Under the pieces are notes generated by a model. That model did no database searches and had not been told where the DNA came from. It was given only the letters and a program-made list of their open reading frames with translations. The position numbers and the translations under genes are program-made. A stretch of DNA of 64,000 nt from Trametes villosa (taxonomy: Eukaryota; Basidiomycota; Agaricomycetes; Polyporales; Polyporaceae): positions 186,001 through 250,000 of the forward strand of contig PUDQ02000047.1 of the NCBI GenBank assembly GCA_002964805.2. Direction: 5' to 3'. Each line of letters begins with the position of its first letter. Within the stretch, counting starts at the first letter, position 1. Positions 1 to 11,494 of this stretch are shown here, piece after piece.

Positions 1-29
1 ACACGCCACGCGGGGGTACACAGGCCACC

Positions 30-1411
30 TCAACAAAGGAGCAGGCCCTTGTTGCACTCGTCGAGTAAGGCCAGCTTGGCTCCCTTCAGCAGGCGGACCT
101 TGGCCCCGGGGCTCCTATACGCCCAGGCGTTGAAGATGTTGCGCAGCACCTTGGTATGTGGGGCGTCGTGGTATATCTTGATGTGCGCGGTCTGACAGAG
201 CGTCGAGCGGGGCGGTTCCAGGGCTTCGTAGGCAGAGTGGTCTTGCGGATGGCTGCTTCGATCTAACGTCGAGTCTAGCTTGTGCGAGCCGACGTAGGAG
301 AACCCTTCCGCAGGGGATCGTGTGTGCGACGCAGGTGGGTGATAGAACGCGAGGGAGAGCGGGCCTAGGTTGTCCGTGTCCTTCACGTCCAGCATGAACT
401 GCCAGAAGGTGCGGAGGGCGTCTCTTGTCCACACGATCGTCGGAGAGTCCGGGTTCTTGTACGGTGCTTCCGGTAGAGGGGCCTGTGCGGCGGGAGTGCT
501 GTCATCTTGAGGGTCCGCGAGGATATATGCAGATGTCGCGCCCTCCCAAGGCAGGTCGCCGCGGACCGGTATGATCCATGCCAAGCGCGTGAACTGGTCT
601 CCGAGATGGTCCTCCATGGTCGTGTGCGTATGAGGAGGGATTGGTATCGGCCCGTCGGGGTAGAACTCGGCGTGCATGAAGGCTGGCCACGGATTGTCGA
701 ATGTCAAGAGGCAGGCCTGGAAATGCGGCTAGTAATACTTATTAGTGCTATGCCTTCAATAGTGGATATATGCGGCGCATACATGTGGCAAAACATCGGC
801 CAAAGACCCTTCGTCCATGCGGGGACGTTTGTAGACGTGGGACACAGACGCGTCGCTGTCATTTTTACGCTTTGTAGCTGACTGATGCGTCTGGTCTGCG
901 CGCGCCGACGTTGGACTTGTGACATTCGGAACGTCATCCGAGGTTGCGACCGTCTCTTTTTCACGCCGATGCTCAGCGTCCGCAAGCAGTTTGTGTAGAT
1001 GGCCATGGTCGAACGGCTCCATATCCTCCAAGGACCATTGATCCTCTTCAAAATGCAGAGGCTCCCCCCAGTCGAGGTCTTGAATGCATCCAGGCTGGGA
1101 GACGGGTCTTCGTTCACACAGTACATGCGGAGGCGTCGCAGAATATTGCAGTCTGGTTCCCGCGATGCCTATGCAAACAAAAAGTCAGAATTTCTGCTGT
1201 AAAATGAGGATCGACACTCACGGAAGATTGACAAATCTGTGCTCTGTGGAAAGAGCCACCTCGTATCGTCCTGCAGGGAGGTCACCAGCGCTTCGGCGCC
1301 CTCGAGGAGGACTTGGTCCGAGACTGCCCAGTCCGCAGCGTTCTCATGTGAGAATTTATGAACCGTGACGTCCAAGTCCTCCGCGCTGTGAGCATTCACG
1401 AAGTTAGCCAT
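30..1411 (-). CDS. Hypothetical protein, three or more exons
   Basis: A spliced model reads in frame: exons 1222-1411, 783-1168 and 30-716, with introns of 53 and 66 nt (gtgagt..tag, gtatgc..cag). From the ATG at 1411 it gives about 420 residues. The same frame stays open upstream and a pyrimidine-rich acceptor (ctccag) precedes position 1457, so one or more 5' exons probably lie between 1457 and 1740 and the N-terminus here is likely incomplete. I recognise no domain. The middle carries basic patches (TKRKND, YKRPRM, about residues 160-180) that could act in nuclear targeting. The last exon is rich in Pro, His and Trp. It lies just downstream of the carboxypeptidase on the same strand. Function unknown; the splice model is well supported, the 5' end is not. 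Confidence 0.6.
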
Positions 1412-1767
1412 CCGAAGAATGTGTACGCAGAGTCGGCTCGAGTACTCGAGCTCGTTGCTGGAGGTGAAGGTTAAGAACAGAGATTGGATGTGGTTTAGCG
1501 CCCAGATCCACGCGCATACATATCTTGGCAAACGTCCCCTGACGTCCCTCAATCCGTGCAAGCATATATGGCGCGGGAAAGCCTGGCATCGACCTGCCAC
1601 GTTCAACGCGACCCCTGCGCGTGAGTAGACTAGCGAGCCAAACCGAGAGTACTGAGAATGTATACCGACCCAAGTAACTGTATACATGCAAATGTCGTTC
1701 ACTAATTATACTGCTGGTGTACTCCAACACCACGACGTGCACAATACCAGCCCGGCCCCCGTCGCTC
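1412..1767. other. Gap between hypothetical gene and carboxypeptidase
   Basis: Probably holds the 5' exon(s) and promoter of the hypothetical gene at 30-1411 and the 3' end of the carboxypeptidase transcript. No other feature seen. Confidence 0.4.
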
Positions 1768-4391
1768 TCAAAAGACGAACATCAGTCCTGTCGTGAGACA
1801 TGCAAGAGAGACAACGAACATCGCGTCCAAGATCGAGAGATGCGACGTCGCGCCGTTGGCAGCCGTGGTCGCGGCAGGGCCCGAGGCTGATGAGTTCGGC
1901 GCGCCCGATGCGGATGGCGTAGTCCCCAGAGAAGCCGAGGACTGGGACGTCGCGCTTGCGACCGTAGTGGCGGTCGCAGTCGCGAGGAAGCTCTCCCAAG
2001 CGGCAATCGTCGCGCTCGGCACCCTGGACGTGCTCGCAGTCGTCCCAGACCCATAGAAGATCTCGTTCCCCCCGGGAAGGTAGTCTCCGGCCAGCGCCGC
2101 GTCCTCGCCACCAACCACAGTCGACCCCTCGACCGTGCCGTTCATGTTAGCCCCAAGAACGAACTCGCGGAGGAAGACCAGGGCTTGGCGCGGCTTCCAT
2201 TGCGGAACGAGGTGGCCTGCGCCGGAGAAGAGCACGTAAGTGAGGTTTCGCTCCTGGTGCACGACCCCCGCGACATTCCCCTCGTCGTCGAACCACGGCG
2301 TCGACGGCTTGCGCGTGAAGCCCTGGACGCCCCCGAACGTGAAGTTCTGAATCACGACCTCCGTCCCACGGTGCTGCACCTGCGAATCGTCGTTCCCGGA
2401 GTAGAAGACGATGGAGACGTTGCGCGCGCTCGCGTTCGCGGCGAGCTCGGTGAGAAACGCGACGGGCTCGACGCTCGGGTCGCCGTGCTCGTTCCCGATG
2501 TGCTTGTTGTACACGGAGCCGAAAGGGTAGTTGAAGCTGCTGCTCCAGTTTTTGGACGTCGGCGCGTGGAGAATGGCGCGGGTGCGCTCGTCGTTGAGAA
2601 ACGGCGCTGCGTTCAGCGGGGGCTCAGGATGAGTAGCGTCTGGAACGTCGTATACGTCGAATCCTCCGTTCGCTGGTTCACGTTCCCAACTGTCAGCGTA
2701 TGTCACATCGAATGGTCATGAAGTGACACTCACTCCAGGGGAATGTGAAGTTCAGCGCGTAGTCGCGCATCTCGTCGAAAACGTCACAGCCGTACCAAGG
2801 GTCGATGGTTCCATTCACGCGCCCCGACAGGTCGCGTTTCCATTCGGACCTCTTGCGGAGGCGCTCGCGCGGGTCATGGCTAGTGGGCGAGGAGTGTCGA
2901 CGCGCGGCATATTCAGCCACTATGGCATCCCGCCAGGAGGTCGCCACTCGCGAGCTTGTACTGGTGGAGGCGCCAAGGCTCGCTCGGAGGCCACTGGTGA
3001 GGGTGAGAGTGGGGAACGTTTCGTGTTGGGGGTACGTCAGATTCAGGTCGAATCCGCACAGGTGGTGCCTGTAGGCGAGGTCAACCAGATGCTTAGCCAC
3101 CGGTCGAGTTGAGCTTACTGTTCCTTGAAGTAATTGAACACATCTTGGTCGTACCCGATGATGGCTGGGTACGTCTCGATGATGTTGATCTGTTTGGCAT
3201 GCGTCAAAGACCAATACCGTGACTGGGGATGCATGAACGTACGACAGGAAGGTCCCGGATGGTGGCCAGAGATCCTAGAGAACCGTCGCCAATGGCAATT
3301 TTGCGCAGCGTCACTGGACTGGACGGGTGTGCGAAGAGATGCTTGACGATGTAAGGCTTGACAGCGTTTCAGCACGCGCTATAACAGGACCACATAAGGC
3401 GCCACGAGTAGAACTCACGATGTAGGTTCCGGCGTAGCTCTCTCCCGTTATGTAGAGGGGTCGCGTAGCGAGACTGGGGAAGACCTTAACGAGGTTCGTA
3501 AGGAAGCCGATCTGTGTAGACGCAAGATTCAGCACGGCAACAGACGTGTAAGGGGCGGCTGCGAACGTACGAAATCCCCGGCCATCTGATCTTCGTCCGG
3601 GACTACAAACGCTCAACAATGATAAAACGGTCGCGCTCGCGCACCAGAGGGACTTACCGTAGCCCTTCGCATCCGAGGTGGAGAAGCCCGTGCCTGAGTG
3701 ATCATAAGAGTTGCGTCAGTGTCATTTGAGAATGTCGGATCTACGCATGGTACGCACCGACCGGCTGGTCGATCCAGATGGTATCCGCGAGCGTATTCCA
3801 GCTAAACGGGTTCAAGACCCACGAGCCATTGCTCAGCACGTGAATCGGGCCGTTCTGCACTACCCTTAGCACGCATTATCGAGAGAATACGACAACCGCG
3901 AAACATACCTCCGTCGACAACCCCAGCATGCCGGAGGATCCTGGTCTTCAGCGATTCTGGTGGATCAATTGCTACTGTTACGTAGAGTTGAATTACTCTA
4001 CCCACCCTCCCTGCAGCCACAGAATCCACGGTTCCGTGTTATTCGCGTGTGCCGGTGCGGTGAGCGTACCATTTGCGCCCTGACGCTCGAAGCCCCAGAA
4101 GAAGAGCGTGTTGTTCGGGTGGCCCGCGCGGTTCACGGGGATGTTCCCCGCGAAGCTGCGCGGCAGGCCGGAGGGTATCTCCTTCGGGAGACCCTTCACC
4201 TCGAAGTCTGTCAACAAGGGTTCAGTTGCGATGCAGCAGGGTACGAGGGCGGTCCACTCACAGTTCTGCCATGCGGGGCTGAAGTCGCCCTTTGGCTGCC
4301 CTGGCCAGACATGCGGGAAGGAGTTCGGAGGGACGAGTTGCGCGAATGCACCGCCGAGGGGAGCGAGCGCGTACAAGCTATTAGCGAGCAT
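1768..4391 (-). CDS. Serine carboxypeptidase, peptidase family S10, GPI-like tail
   Basis: Eleven exons (4262-4391, 4006-4207, 3909-3945, 3758-3854, 3658-3693, 3571-3602, 3419-3511, 3243-3356, 3119-3189, 2734-3068, 1768-2672) give 683 residues. The first 17 residues look like a signal peptide ending AFA. The oxyanion motif WLQGGPGSSGM, WIDQPVGTGFS and the nucleophile box GESYAGTY are present, followed by the Asp region (FYSGNDD) and the catalytic His in GAGHLVPQW. S10 enzymes release C-terminal residues from peptides at acid pH in vacuoles or outside the cell. After the catalytic domain come about 70 Ser/Thr/Ala-rich residues and a hydrophobic end (LACLTTGLMFVF), typical of a GPI signal or membrane tail, so I infer a surface or secretory-pathway enzyme. 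All active-site residues are intact. It could be Kex1-like, but the architecture alone does not settle that. Confidence 0.93.
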
Positions 4392-4872
4392 ATTCTACGT
4401 TCGACGAACTCGGCTGCTGCACTCGCAGCTGTATAAGTACCGCGGCGACATCGATACGCTGGATTTCACCGCCATGGGCGATATGAGGCAATCCTTCGCG
4501 TCCAACGTGTTCCTTTCACGGGTTCGCCGCGAGGTGCTTCTGCGGCGATAAGCAGCTTCGTACGGGCCTTCGCGCATGGACGCTCCGTGTCATGGGGGCA
4601 ACAAGTGGTTCATAGGAAGGCGTAAGTAACGGGATACGGGTGGTCAGCGCGGTATCGGCGCGCCGCATGGCATGCGTTGATCTGCCATGCCGTGAAGGGC
4701 GCCGACAGTTCGCGCCGAACATCGTATAGGTACCGAGGGCACGCGCGGCTAGCGGAAACTACAGAAACGCAGCTGTTGTACAACGAAGTGTTCGCGGGGA
4801 CACGATCGCAGGAGACATCGGTAACTGAAAACGCACGAGGAGGCCTTGCACTACCATAGACTACTCTCAAGC
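4392..4872. other. Intergenic, carboxypeptidase promoter
   Basis: Upstream region of the carboxypeptidase and 3' side of the CSTF2 gene. A weak TATA-like ACTTATAC (minus strand) lies about 40 nt before the ATG at 4391. The short open frames here show no splice or codon pattern I would support. Confidence 0.4.
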
Positions 4873-6933
4873 CTACGCTCCGACACCAAACTGTCTCCTC
4901 TGCACAGACATCGTCAGCACTCAGGCCACATCGGGCCGCGGTATGTACGCACCAACTGCAGAATTTGCTCGCGCTCCGTAGGAGGCAGCGTGTTGAGTTG
5001 GTCTGCCGTCAAGCGGAGCACTTGCATAAGCATGTCCTATCCGGATGTTACCGCATGAGCACCACGTCCATTCCAGTATACCAGATAACGAAGACGTACC
5101 CTCTGCGTCTGGTCGAAGTCGGGCACAGCAGAGGGCGGGGCAGCAGGCGCCTGCGGTGGCGCATGCAGCGCGGAAGGAGGTGGCACCTGCATGGGGTGCT
5201 GGCCGGTCAGATGCGGGGGCGGGGGCTGCTGGTACTGCGGAATAGCAGGGGGTGCGGCGGGAGGCGGAGGACGGTAGAAAGGCGGAGGCTGCATCTGGGG
5301 CGGCGCCTGCGCGTACATGTTGGGCGGAAGAGGAGGCGTTGGGTGGTGCACCGGGGTGTGCGATGGCGGGGGAATCGCCTGGGGGTACATGGGAGGCTGC
5401 TGCATGGCCACCGGGGGCTGTATGTACGGCGCCGGCTGCTGCACCGCGGGTTGCGGCGGAGGCGGCGCGGGGGCGGGAGTCGGTGGGGCAACAGCACCCG
5501 TGGCGGCCAACATACGCTACCGCATACAAGGGGTGAGCAATATGCACGGCGTATAAAGACATCGACGCATACATTGAGGACGGCAGGATCCACGATTTTG
5601 TGCAACAGCAGTGCCTGGAACAGGGCATATCCTAGCTGCGGGTGTGCAACGAGGAGCGCACGCGCCTGCTCCGGGTGCGTGATCACAAACGCCTAGTCAA
5701 GGAACCGACGTGAGTGTAAGTTCGCGGACGAAGAAGTCGCATTGACCTTCATTTGTGCGAGGACCTCCAGAATCTGGCCGGGGTCAGTAGTTGCCAACAC
5801 CTGGCTGATGGCGTCCAAGGCATTTGAGCCGGGAGGGATTGGGACCCCCTTTGGGAGGCTCGCCAAGAACGAGTTTGGGTCCGGTCCACGGCCGGGGCGA
5901 TGCTCATCTCTGTCGTGGCGGTCATGACGGTCGCGTTCATGACCATGGCGCTCGCGCCACTGTGCACGCGTCTCGCCACCACCGTCGATGATCTCACCAC
6001 GCACCGTGGTCTTCCCCTCGAGGAAGGGATCCGAGTCAGCGAGGTCGATACGAAGTGGCCTCCCGCCGATTTCCTGGCCGTTGAGGTTGCGCACAGCGGA
6101 CATGGCGGTTTCGTGATCTGAACGGAAGGCTTTTGTTACGACGTGCAAATCATGTTCCGAATGAGACACGCACCTGCAAACTCGCAGAATCCATAACCTT
6201 TGGGCTTGCCCGTCTCCCGGTCGAACACGAGCCTGCGCAATATGACTGACATGAGCACCCGTACCAGAACACAGAGTGGCGACCAAAACAGTTGGAGTGA
6301 CTCCCACTAAGACAAGCGACTCCCACTCAGAAGAATGCTCTCAGTTAGTACTGGGTGCTCGCCACTTAGCCACCTTCAGCCACGCAGTGAATAACATTTA
6401 CACCACGCGAGGTGCTATGCATTTCGTGCGGGGCACAGGTCGAGCAAAATATAATGAGCACCGTTGCACCGGTTGCAGTACCAGTAGCGCGTTTCCAACC
6501 GGCGCGCGACGCGCCGTTGGTCGTGAACGTTTGAACACTCGTACGGCAGTGACTGTCACTGTGGCTACACAGTCTCAGTGGGAGTCGGATCTTAGTTCCG
6601 AGTTCCACTCCCACAGATCTGGTATATACCCAGAACACATACCCGGGTCTGCCCAGGATGAACCTTGCCATTGCAGCTCCCGCGGCCCATCATGAAGGCT
6701 CCTTGGAGGGCATCTACTCACCTGAACCCCACGACAGAACCAACGCTCTTGAAGACGTCGATCAGTTGGTCCTGTCCGGATGCGCGATGAGTTCTCCGTG
6801 GAGATAGATCAAAGCGACCTGCGACTTACTTCGCCCATGTTGTAAGGGACGTTCCCGACTATGATCATACACAGTCATTGTCGCACGATACTAGCAGAGG
6901 ATGACAGGACGTACCGAAGACGACTTTGCTCAT
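4873..6933 (-). CDS. Cleavage stimulation factor 64 kDa subunit (CSTF2 / Rna15 homologue)
   Basis: Nine exons (6915-6933, 6830-6858, 6722-6771, 6174-6232, 5747-6129, 5573-5692, 5100-5516, 4953-5036, 4873-4899) encode 395 residues. The N-terminus is an RRM: RNP2 is VFVGNVPYN and RNP1 is KGYGFCEF, split over the first five exons. A hinge follows (NPEQAR-type: HPEQARALLVAHPQLGYALFQ), then a long Pro/Gln-rich linker, then the short C-terminal helical domain (LTADQLNTLPPTEREQIL) that binds Pcf11-type partners. The family binds the GU/U-rich element downstream of poly(A) sites in the nuclear 3'-end processing complex. Domain order and length match fungal CSTF2. The intron between exons 3 and 4 is unusually long (489 nt) against about 55 nt elsewhere. 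Confidence 0.93.
6233..6721 (-). repeat. Long intron with clustered TGGGAGT/ACTCCCA repeats
   Basis: This 489-nt intron of the CSTF2-like gene contains the 11-mer cgactcccact at 6317-6327 and its exact reverse complement at 6577-6587, with further ACTCCCA copies near 6300 and 6604. It may be a small inserted element or an old MITE, but no clean target-site duplication flanks the inverted pair. Confidence 0.35.
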
Positions 6934-7459
6934 GATAGCGAAAGCAGATGATGAAGCGCGGCTAACGGAAGGATATGCCACTCGAATGGCGTCTGCAGCG
7001 GCGCGACCTTGCTCGTCGTTGATATTTTATAATAGCAGAGTCTAGCAAGAATGGGAGATGTTTTCGCCGAAGGTAGAAGCTCAAGAGGGAGCAAGGAGAA
7101 TGCGCGCTGATTGCACTCGTCTAATCGACCGCGCGCGTCGACTGAGGCTTGCGAGACCGTGGTGGGAGTGAGGCAAAGAGAGTACTTGTTGAGGGGAGAC
7201 GTACAGGTAGTCTGGCATGAGACGCTGGATTTTGGAGGTGGGGATTTCGGGAGTTGCCGGTATAAGCGCCGGTGCGTTGACGCCCCGAGCACGGTGCTTT
7301 CAACTCAAATACGCGACTGTATATACATATACCACGTTTCAAAGAAAATGGACCGCATCAGGCGTAGTACTAGCTCCCCCAGAAGCTACCAGGCGAGCGC
7401 GAATATGTTTTTTTGTCATGTAGATTTCTGGTGTACTGTAGAACAGTGAGCGTCCTCGA
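6934..7459. other. Intergenic, CSTF2 promoter and F-box 3' region
   Basis: No gene-like splice pattern found. It carries the upstream region of the CSTF2-like gene (ATG at 6933) and the 3' flank of the F-box gene ending at 7460. Confidence 0.4.
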
Positions 7460-9318
7460 CTATATCACTGCCCACCGAATCCTCCCTCCACTTTGTTGTC
7501 CCTGCCCCTCCAAAGACGCACAAACCTGTCTCACCACTTGTTCCCATCTCGCACGCGCCTCGTCCCGACCTGCTAGGCTTTGCCCTGTTAGCTCCGAATA
7601 GCTCTCGGATACGACGACATAAAGCTCCTCCAAGCAGGGGAACGCGTGGACAAAGAATGCGACGAACTCCTCCTCAGGTACGCCCTCGTCCAACGCCGTC
7701 GCCCAAAGCTCCAGCGTCCGCAGCCGAGACATCCGCTGAGCCAATACGCCCCGCGCGGCCTCGCGGCGGAAGTCCTGGGAAAGTGTACCCCGCACCGCGA
7801 GCCTCAGTTTCGTGAGCTTCGTGCACCGCGCAACGAACGGAAGGAGCCCATCCAAACTCGGGATCTCGAGGACGTCGACCCCCTCGTCATGATCAGACCA
7901 GTACTCGAACGAGAACGGGCCGCGTAGCAGAGGGACGAGGCGGAGAGACTCCAGGTGCGGGAGCTTCTCGGCGAGCGCAAGCAGAAATTCGTCGTTTACT
8001 TGGAAGACGACGTCGATCCCGATCTCCAATGTCCTCAGCGACGTGAGCGACAGCACGCGCTCCGGCTCCCATGATGTGCACGCCAGCCCTGTGAGGGCCG
8101 TGAATGCTGATGCGGCAGGATCGTCGCCCGTCTGCTCCATCGTGCGCTCCATGCCTTCGTCTAGCGCCACGGAGAGGTGCTTGAATCCTCGCAGGCCAGA
8201 GAGCACGGTGAAGATCTGCTCCAGGACGGCGGCAGACGAGGAAGCGTGGCTGTACAAGTACTCCCAGTGTATGTTGACGGCCTCTAGGTGTTCGGGATAG
8301 ATGTGAGACAGGAAGTCTGGGGCGTCGTTGTGTGCGATGGAGACGGAAACCTCGCGGAGGGCCGCGAAGGCATGGGGACCTGTCTCCGTCCTGCGAGGGT
8401 ACCGGATACGGCTCCACCCGCCTTCCAGAGCAAACCCCGTGAGGGTAGGGAGAGTACCGAGATGGTGGAGCGTGGGCTGGTCGAGCAGCGCGGACCTTAC
8501 CCACAAAGTGCGCAAATGGTGCATGGCGTTGAGCGCACCCAGGACGTGGGTTCCGAGCGTGGACATACACTTCCCAACCGTGCTGACGTAGTGCTCGTTG
8601 GCGAGGGAAGATAGACTCCAGGCGGACTTCATATACAACACATATCAGTTCACAGGTGAACGGCGGAGCGCTGCAATGTATACTCACGGTGTACGCCATG
8701 CATGGCAGCTGCAGTACCTGCAAGCGCGGTGCCAGTAGGAGCCGCGAGTGGAGCTCATGCTCCCAGAACGCCTGGTACACGACGTGTTCGAGTCGCGGGA
8801 ACAGCGTATCATCCTCCAGCGAAATCTCGCGGAGATGACGATCTAGAGGTCGTAACACTGTTTCCGGGTCGAGACCTCGGACAGCAACGCCAGATGGAGG
8901 TGGGATCCCGATAGCCCGGATACGTGCGACATACGGGTCCAATATCCGCCATGCGTCAGGGCTTGGCTCCTCCCTCAGAAACTGCCCGTGCGAGTGAACC
9001 TCGTAAGTATTCGCCACCTCCGTCGAACTTGATTAGGCTTACCAGCACTTTGCTCGTCTCCTCGTACCTAAGTAGCTCCTCCGGAATGAGATGTTTGATC
9101 AGTACAAAGAGGTCCGGGATCTCGCGCCATAGCACATCCAAGGCAGGCTCCTTGAACGTCCCGCAGGTACGCGCGAGGCCAGCGAGGGTGCGGAGGGTGT
9201 CCTGGTTGCGATGGACGATGCGCGTAGGGTATCGCATGCGGGTGTCATAAATGTAGCCATCAAGCTCGTCGAAGACTTGGGAGATGATCTCGACAATTTG
9301 CAGACATTGGTGCATCAC
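7460..9318 (-). CDS. F-box / leucine-rich-repeat-like protein (copy 1)
   Basis: Three exons (9043-9318, 8688-8999, 7460-8626) give 584 residues. The N-terminus has an F-box-like core (EIISQVFDELD, then LARTCGTFKEPALDVLWREIPD) as in many basidiomycete F-box proteins. The rest is a series of leucine-rich segments (HLRTLWVRS, TSLRTLEIG, LPHLESLRLVP, LRTLELWAT) typical of the substrate-binding part. F-box proteins bring substrates to SCF ubiquitin ligases; the target here is unknown. It is a clear paralogue of the gene at 17292-19099: intron positions and the motifs DVLWREIP, DLP/TLP, PSLDGLL and LAVRGTL are shared. The Helitron 3' end at 9472 lies about 150 bp upstream of its start codon, so its promoter may be disrupted or donated by the element. 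Confidence 0.85.
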
Positions 9319-9471
9319 GGTCGCCAGTGGGCGCGATAGGTCGCAGGTGGCGGAAGAGGGTACTAGAGGACGAGGACGAGGTATGCGCGTTAGAATCTGG
9401 ATTTTGCAAGCGTTGGCGAAGATGATTCAAGCGGTCATACGCGGCGACCTCGGGAGCCAGATTTAGATACA

Positions 9472-9501
9472 CTAGACGCAAAACCCGTGCTCCGCACGGG
9501 T
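9472..9501 (-). repeat. Helitron 3' terminus: hairpin plus CTAG
   Basis: Read on the plus strand: A, CTAG (9472-9475), 7 nt, ACCCGTGC (9483-9490), 3-nt loop, GCACGGGT (9494-9501). The stem is 8 of 8 paired. This is the textbook Helitron termination signal in reverse orientation. Confidence 0.85.
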
Positions 9502-9718
9502 CGAAACACATTGTATGAACTTAATCGCAGAACAGACGCATACCGCGCAGGGGTGGCATGATTATAATGAAGTACGACAGTAGACATGAGAGCAGACGAC
9601 ATCGGGAGCGGGAGAGCGCAACTCGAGGGTAGGACGATAACCGGAACTTCGTAACAGCTGTAGGGTATAACAGATTGTAAATGGGGGTACGTTTCACGGC
9701 ACCCGCATGCTAGAGACC

Positions 9719-10968
9719 TCACTCCCGGGCTCTCCGTGCGCGCTTGCTGCCGCTGCCAGGGCCTCCCCCGGCACGACTGGGAGCAGTGGGGGATGGGGAT
9801 GCAGCGGGTGGGGCTGTAGCAGTACTGCTGGCGGCGGGTGACGCAACCGGGTTTCCTTCTACTGAATCCGACGTGATGTCCGAGAGGGTACTGACCGGCG
9901 ACTCGGAAGTACTGGTCTGAGCGTTCGCCGCCGAGCCCTCTGCCGGAGCGGTGGAATGCTTGTTGAGAGAAGCTGGGTCGAAAGCGAACTTGCGCTTATG
10001 AGAACCTATTTCGAGCAAACATCAAGCAACGCACAAACTTGTCGAAAAGGGGCCGTGCACATACCTTGACCGGAAGCCCCGGTCGACTTCTTGGGTGCCG
10101 GCGGTAGTATCCCTTGCCCAAGAGAGTTGATGTCTTCAACCTCGATGACGACATACTCAGGCCGTCCGGTCTTCGGGTCACAGTGGATGTCGTGGAGGGT
10201 GCCATCGACGTGGACAATGCGGCCAGCGAATGGGAGGGGCACACCATGTTCATACCGCTTGTTGCTGTGGCGGAAGAAGGCTTTCAGGGGCAGTGTGTGA
10301 GGCGTACTATCGTGCGGGAAGTAGGACGTGTACTGGAACGGGACCATCTCAAATATTGCAACCTTCCCGTGAGCGTCGTAGGCAGCGTCCTGGACTTCAT
10401 CTTGCGACAGTGTTACTGTTCCGCTTGCAGAGATGACGGGTGCTTGCAGGTGTTCGAAGTCGAACGTGCCCTCGACGGACGTCAGAGGAAGAACCTGGTG
10501 ATCAGCTTATCGTCAGAGGACATGCAAGCGTAGCGATCAATTGAAACGCACCCATTTGATGTCCCCTATGAGGGAGAAGTCCTTCTCGGACAGCCCATTC
10601 CCCTCTGAGTCAAGGTGAAGCGCAGCGGCTGGTTCCCCAGGCCAGACGGTGACCTGACCAGTCCCCGGGTGTTAGAGGAGCTGTGTGACGTAGATTTCAC
10701 CGGCAAGTGCTCCACTTACATTGGCCTTGATGACCATAGCACCTGTCTCAGTGCTGAACTTGAGCCGGTCACGGTTGAAGTAGCGGAGGTTTGCTACAAT
10801 CGGATCGTCTCCAGCGCGAGCCTGAACACCATAGAGCTGGCAGTCGAAAGCATAGTGGAGGGAGGTATTAGGGAGCGTGCGAGCGTTCTCGTAGATCACA
10901 ACAGCAGTCAACGCAGCACCAGAAGAGTGCGCGTTTTGAGGGTTTGTCGTGCGCTGAGAGTTGGTCAT
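9719..10968 (-). CDS. Helitron-borne unknown protein, possible OB-fold ssDNA-binding partner
   Basis: Four exons (10720-10968, 10552-10653, 10065-10494, 9719-10005) give 355 residues. It lies between the Rep/helicase stop and the Helitron 3' hairpin, same strand, so it is inside the element. The N-terminal 230 residues contain beta-rich segments (FDCQLYGVQA, VANLRYFNRDRL, GAMVIKANVTVW; later FAGRIVHVDGTLHD and EYVVIEVEDINSLG) that could be one or two OB folds. This is inference from pattern only; I recognise no catalytic motif. The C-terminal 95 residues are low complexity (Ser/Thr/Ala/Pro) and end in a basic, NLS-like stretch (GSKRARRARE). Plant and some animal Helitrons carry RPA-like ssDNA-binding genes, which makes that role plausible. 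It could instead be a captured host gene. Confidence 0.7.
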
Positions 10969-11494
10969 ACCAAGAGGACGGAGCGAAGGCAAGCTGGCAC
11001 AGTTTGGGTGTCGCGGTAGGGCGCCTATTTCACGTCCGCATTTAGACGCACACCAAGGCGACCCACACCTTGAGCAGCAATAAAAGCTCAGCAGTCAGAT
11101 CAACTCGAAACCAATTTAGAAACACTCCAATGCATCTCATACATGTGTTCAGAAATTTCTGGGCAGTTCTATCCAGTGAGTATAAGGGAATAATTACATC
11201 AGTGCAGCCCGGGCACTGTGTTGCGCTCGGCGGGCGCCTACTGATATGCTCTGGCTTGAGCCCTGCCGCTGCGTGCCCCTGCATCCATAGCACCTGGGGC
11301 ATTAATTACTAAGGAAATCTGAAAGCAGGAGTTGCGTCTGAGAGTGTATTTGAGCATATTCTGGGTGTATTGATGTAACTTCCACAAAAACTGGGGGCAG
11401 AGCACTCGAGCAACTCAGCCCATGGCAAGCCGACCCAGGACTTCGTACTCTCGGACACCACTCGGACTCATCTAGGATGGGATTATATTGTAGT
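10969..11494 (-). other. Spacer inside the Helitron
   Basis: Non-coding stretch between the Rep/helicase stop and the second gene, so it should hold the terminator of one and the promoter of the other. It contains a 6-bp hairpin cagtgc..gcactg at 11200-11218. It has no CTRR-type end at the right spacing, so I do not take it as the transposon terminus. Confidence 0.45.

Noticed and set aside
11200..11218. Hairpin cagtgc..gcactg as the Helitron 3' end
   Set aside because: No CTRR at proper distance and no A flank; the hairpin at 9483-9501 with CTAG fits all criteria.
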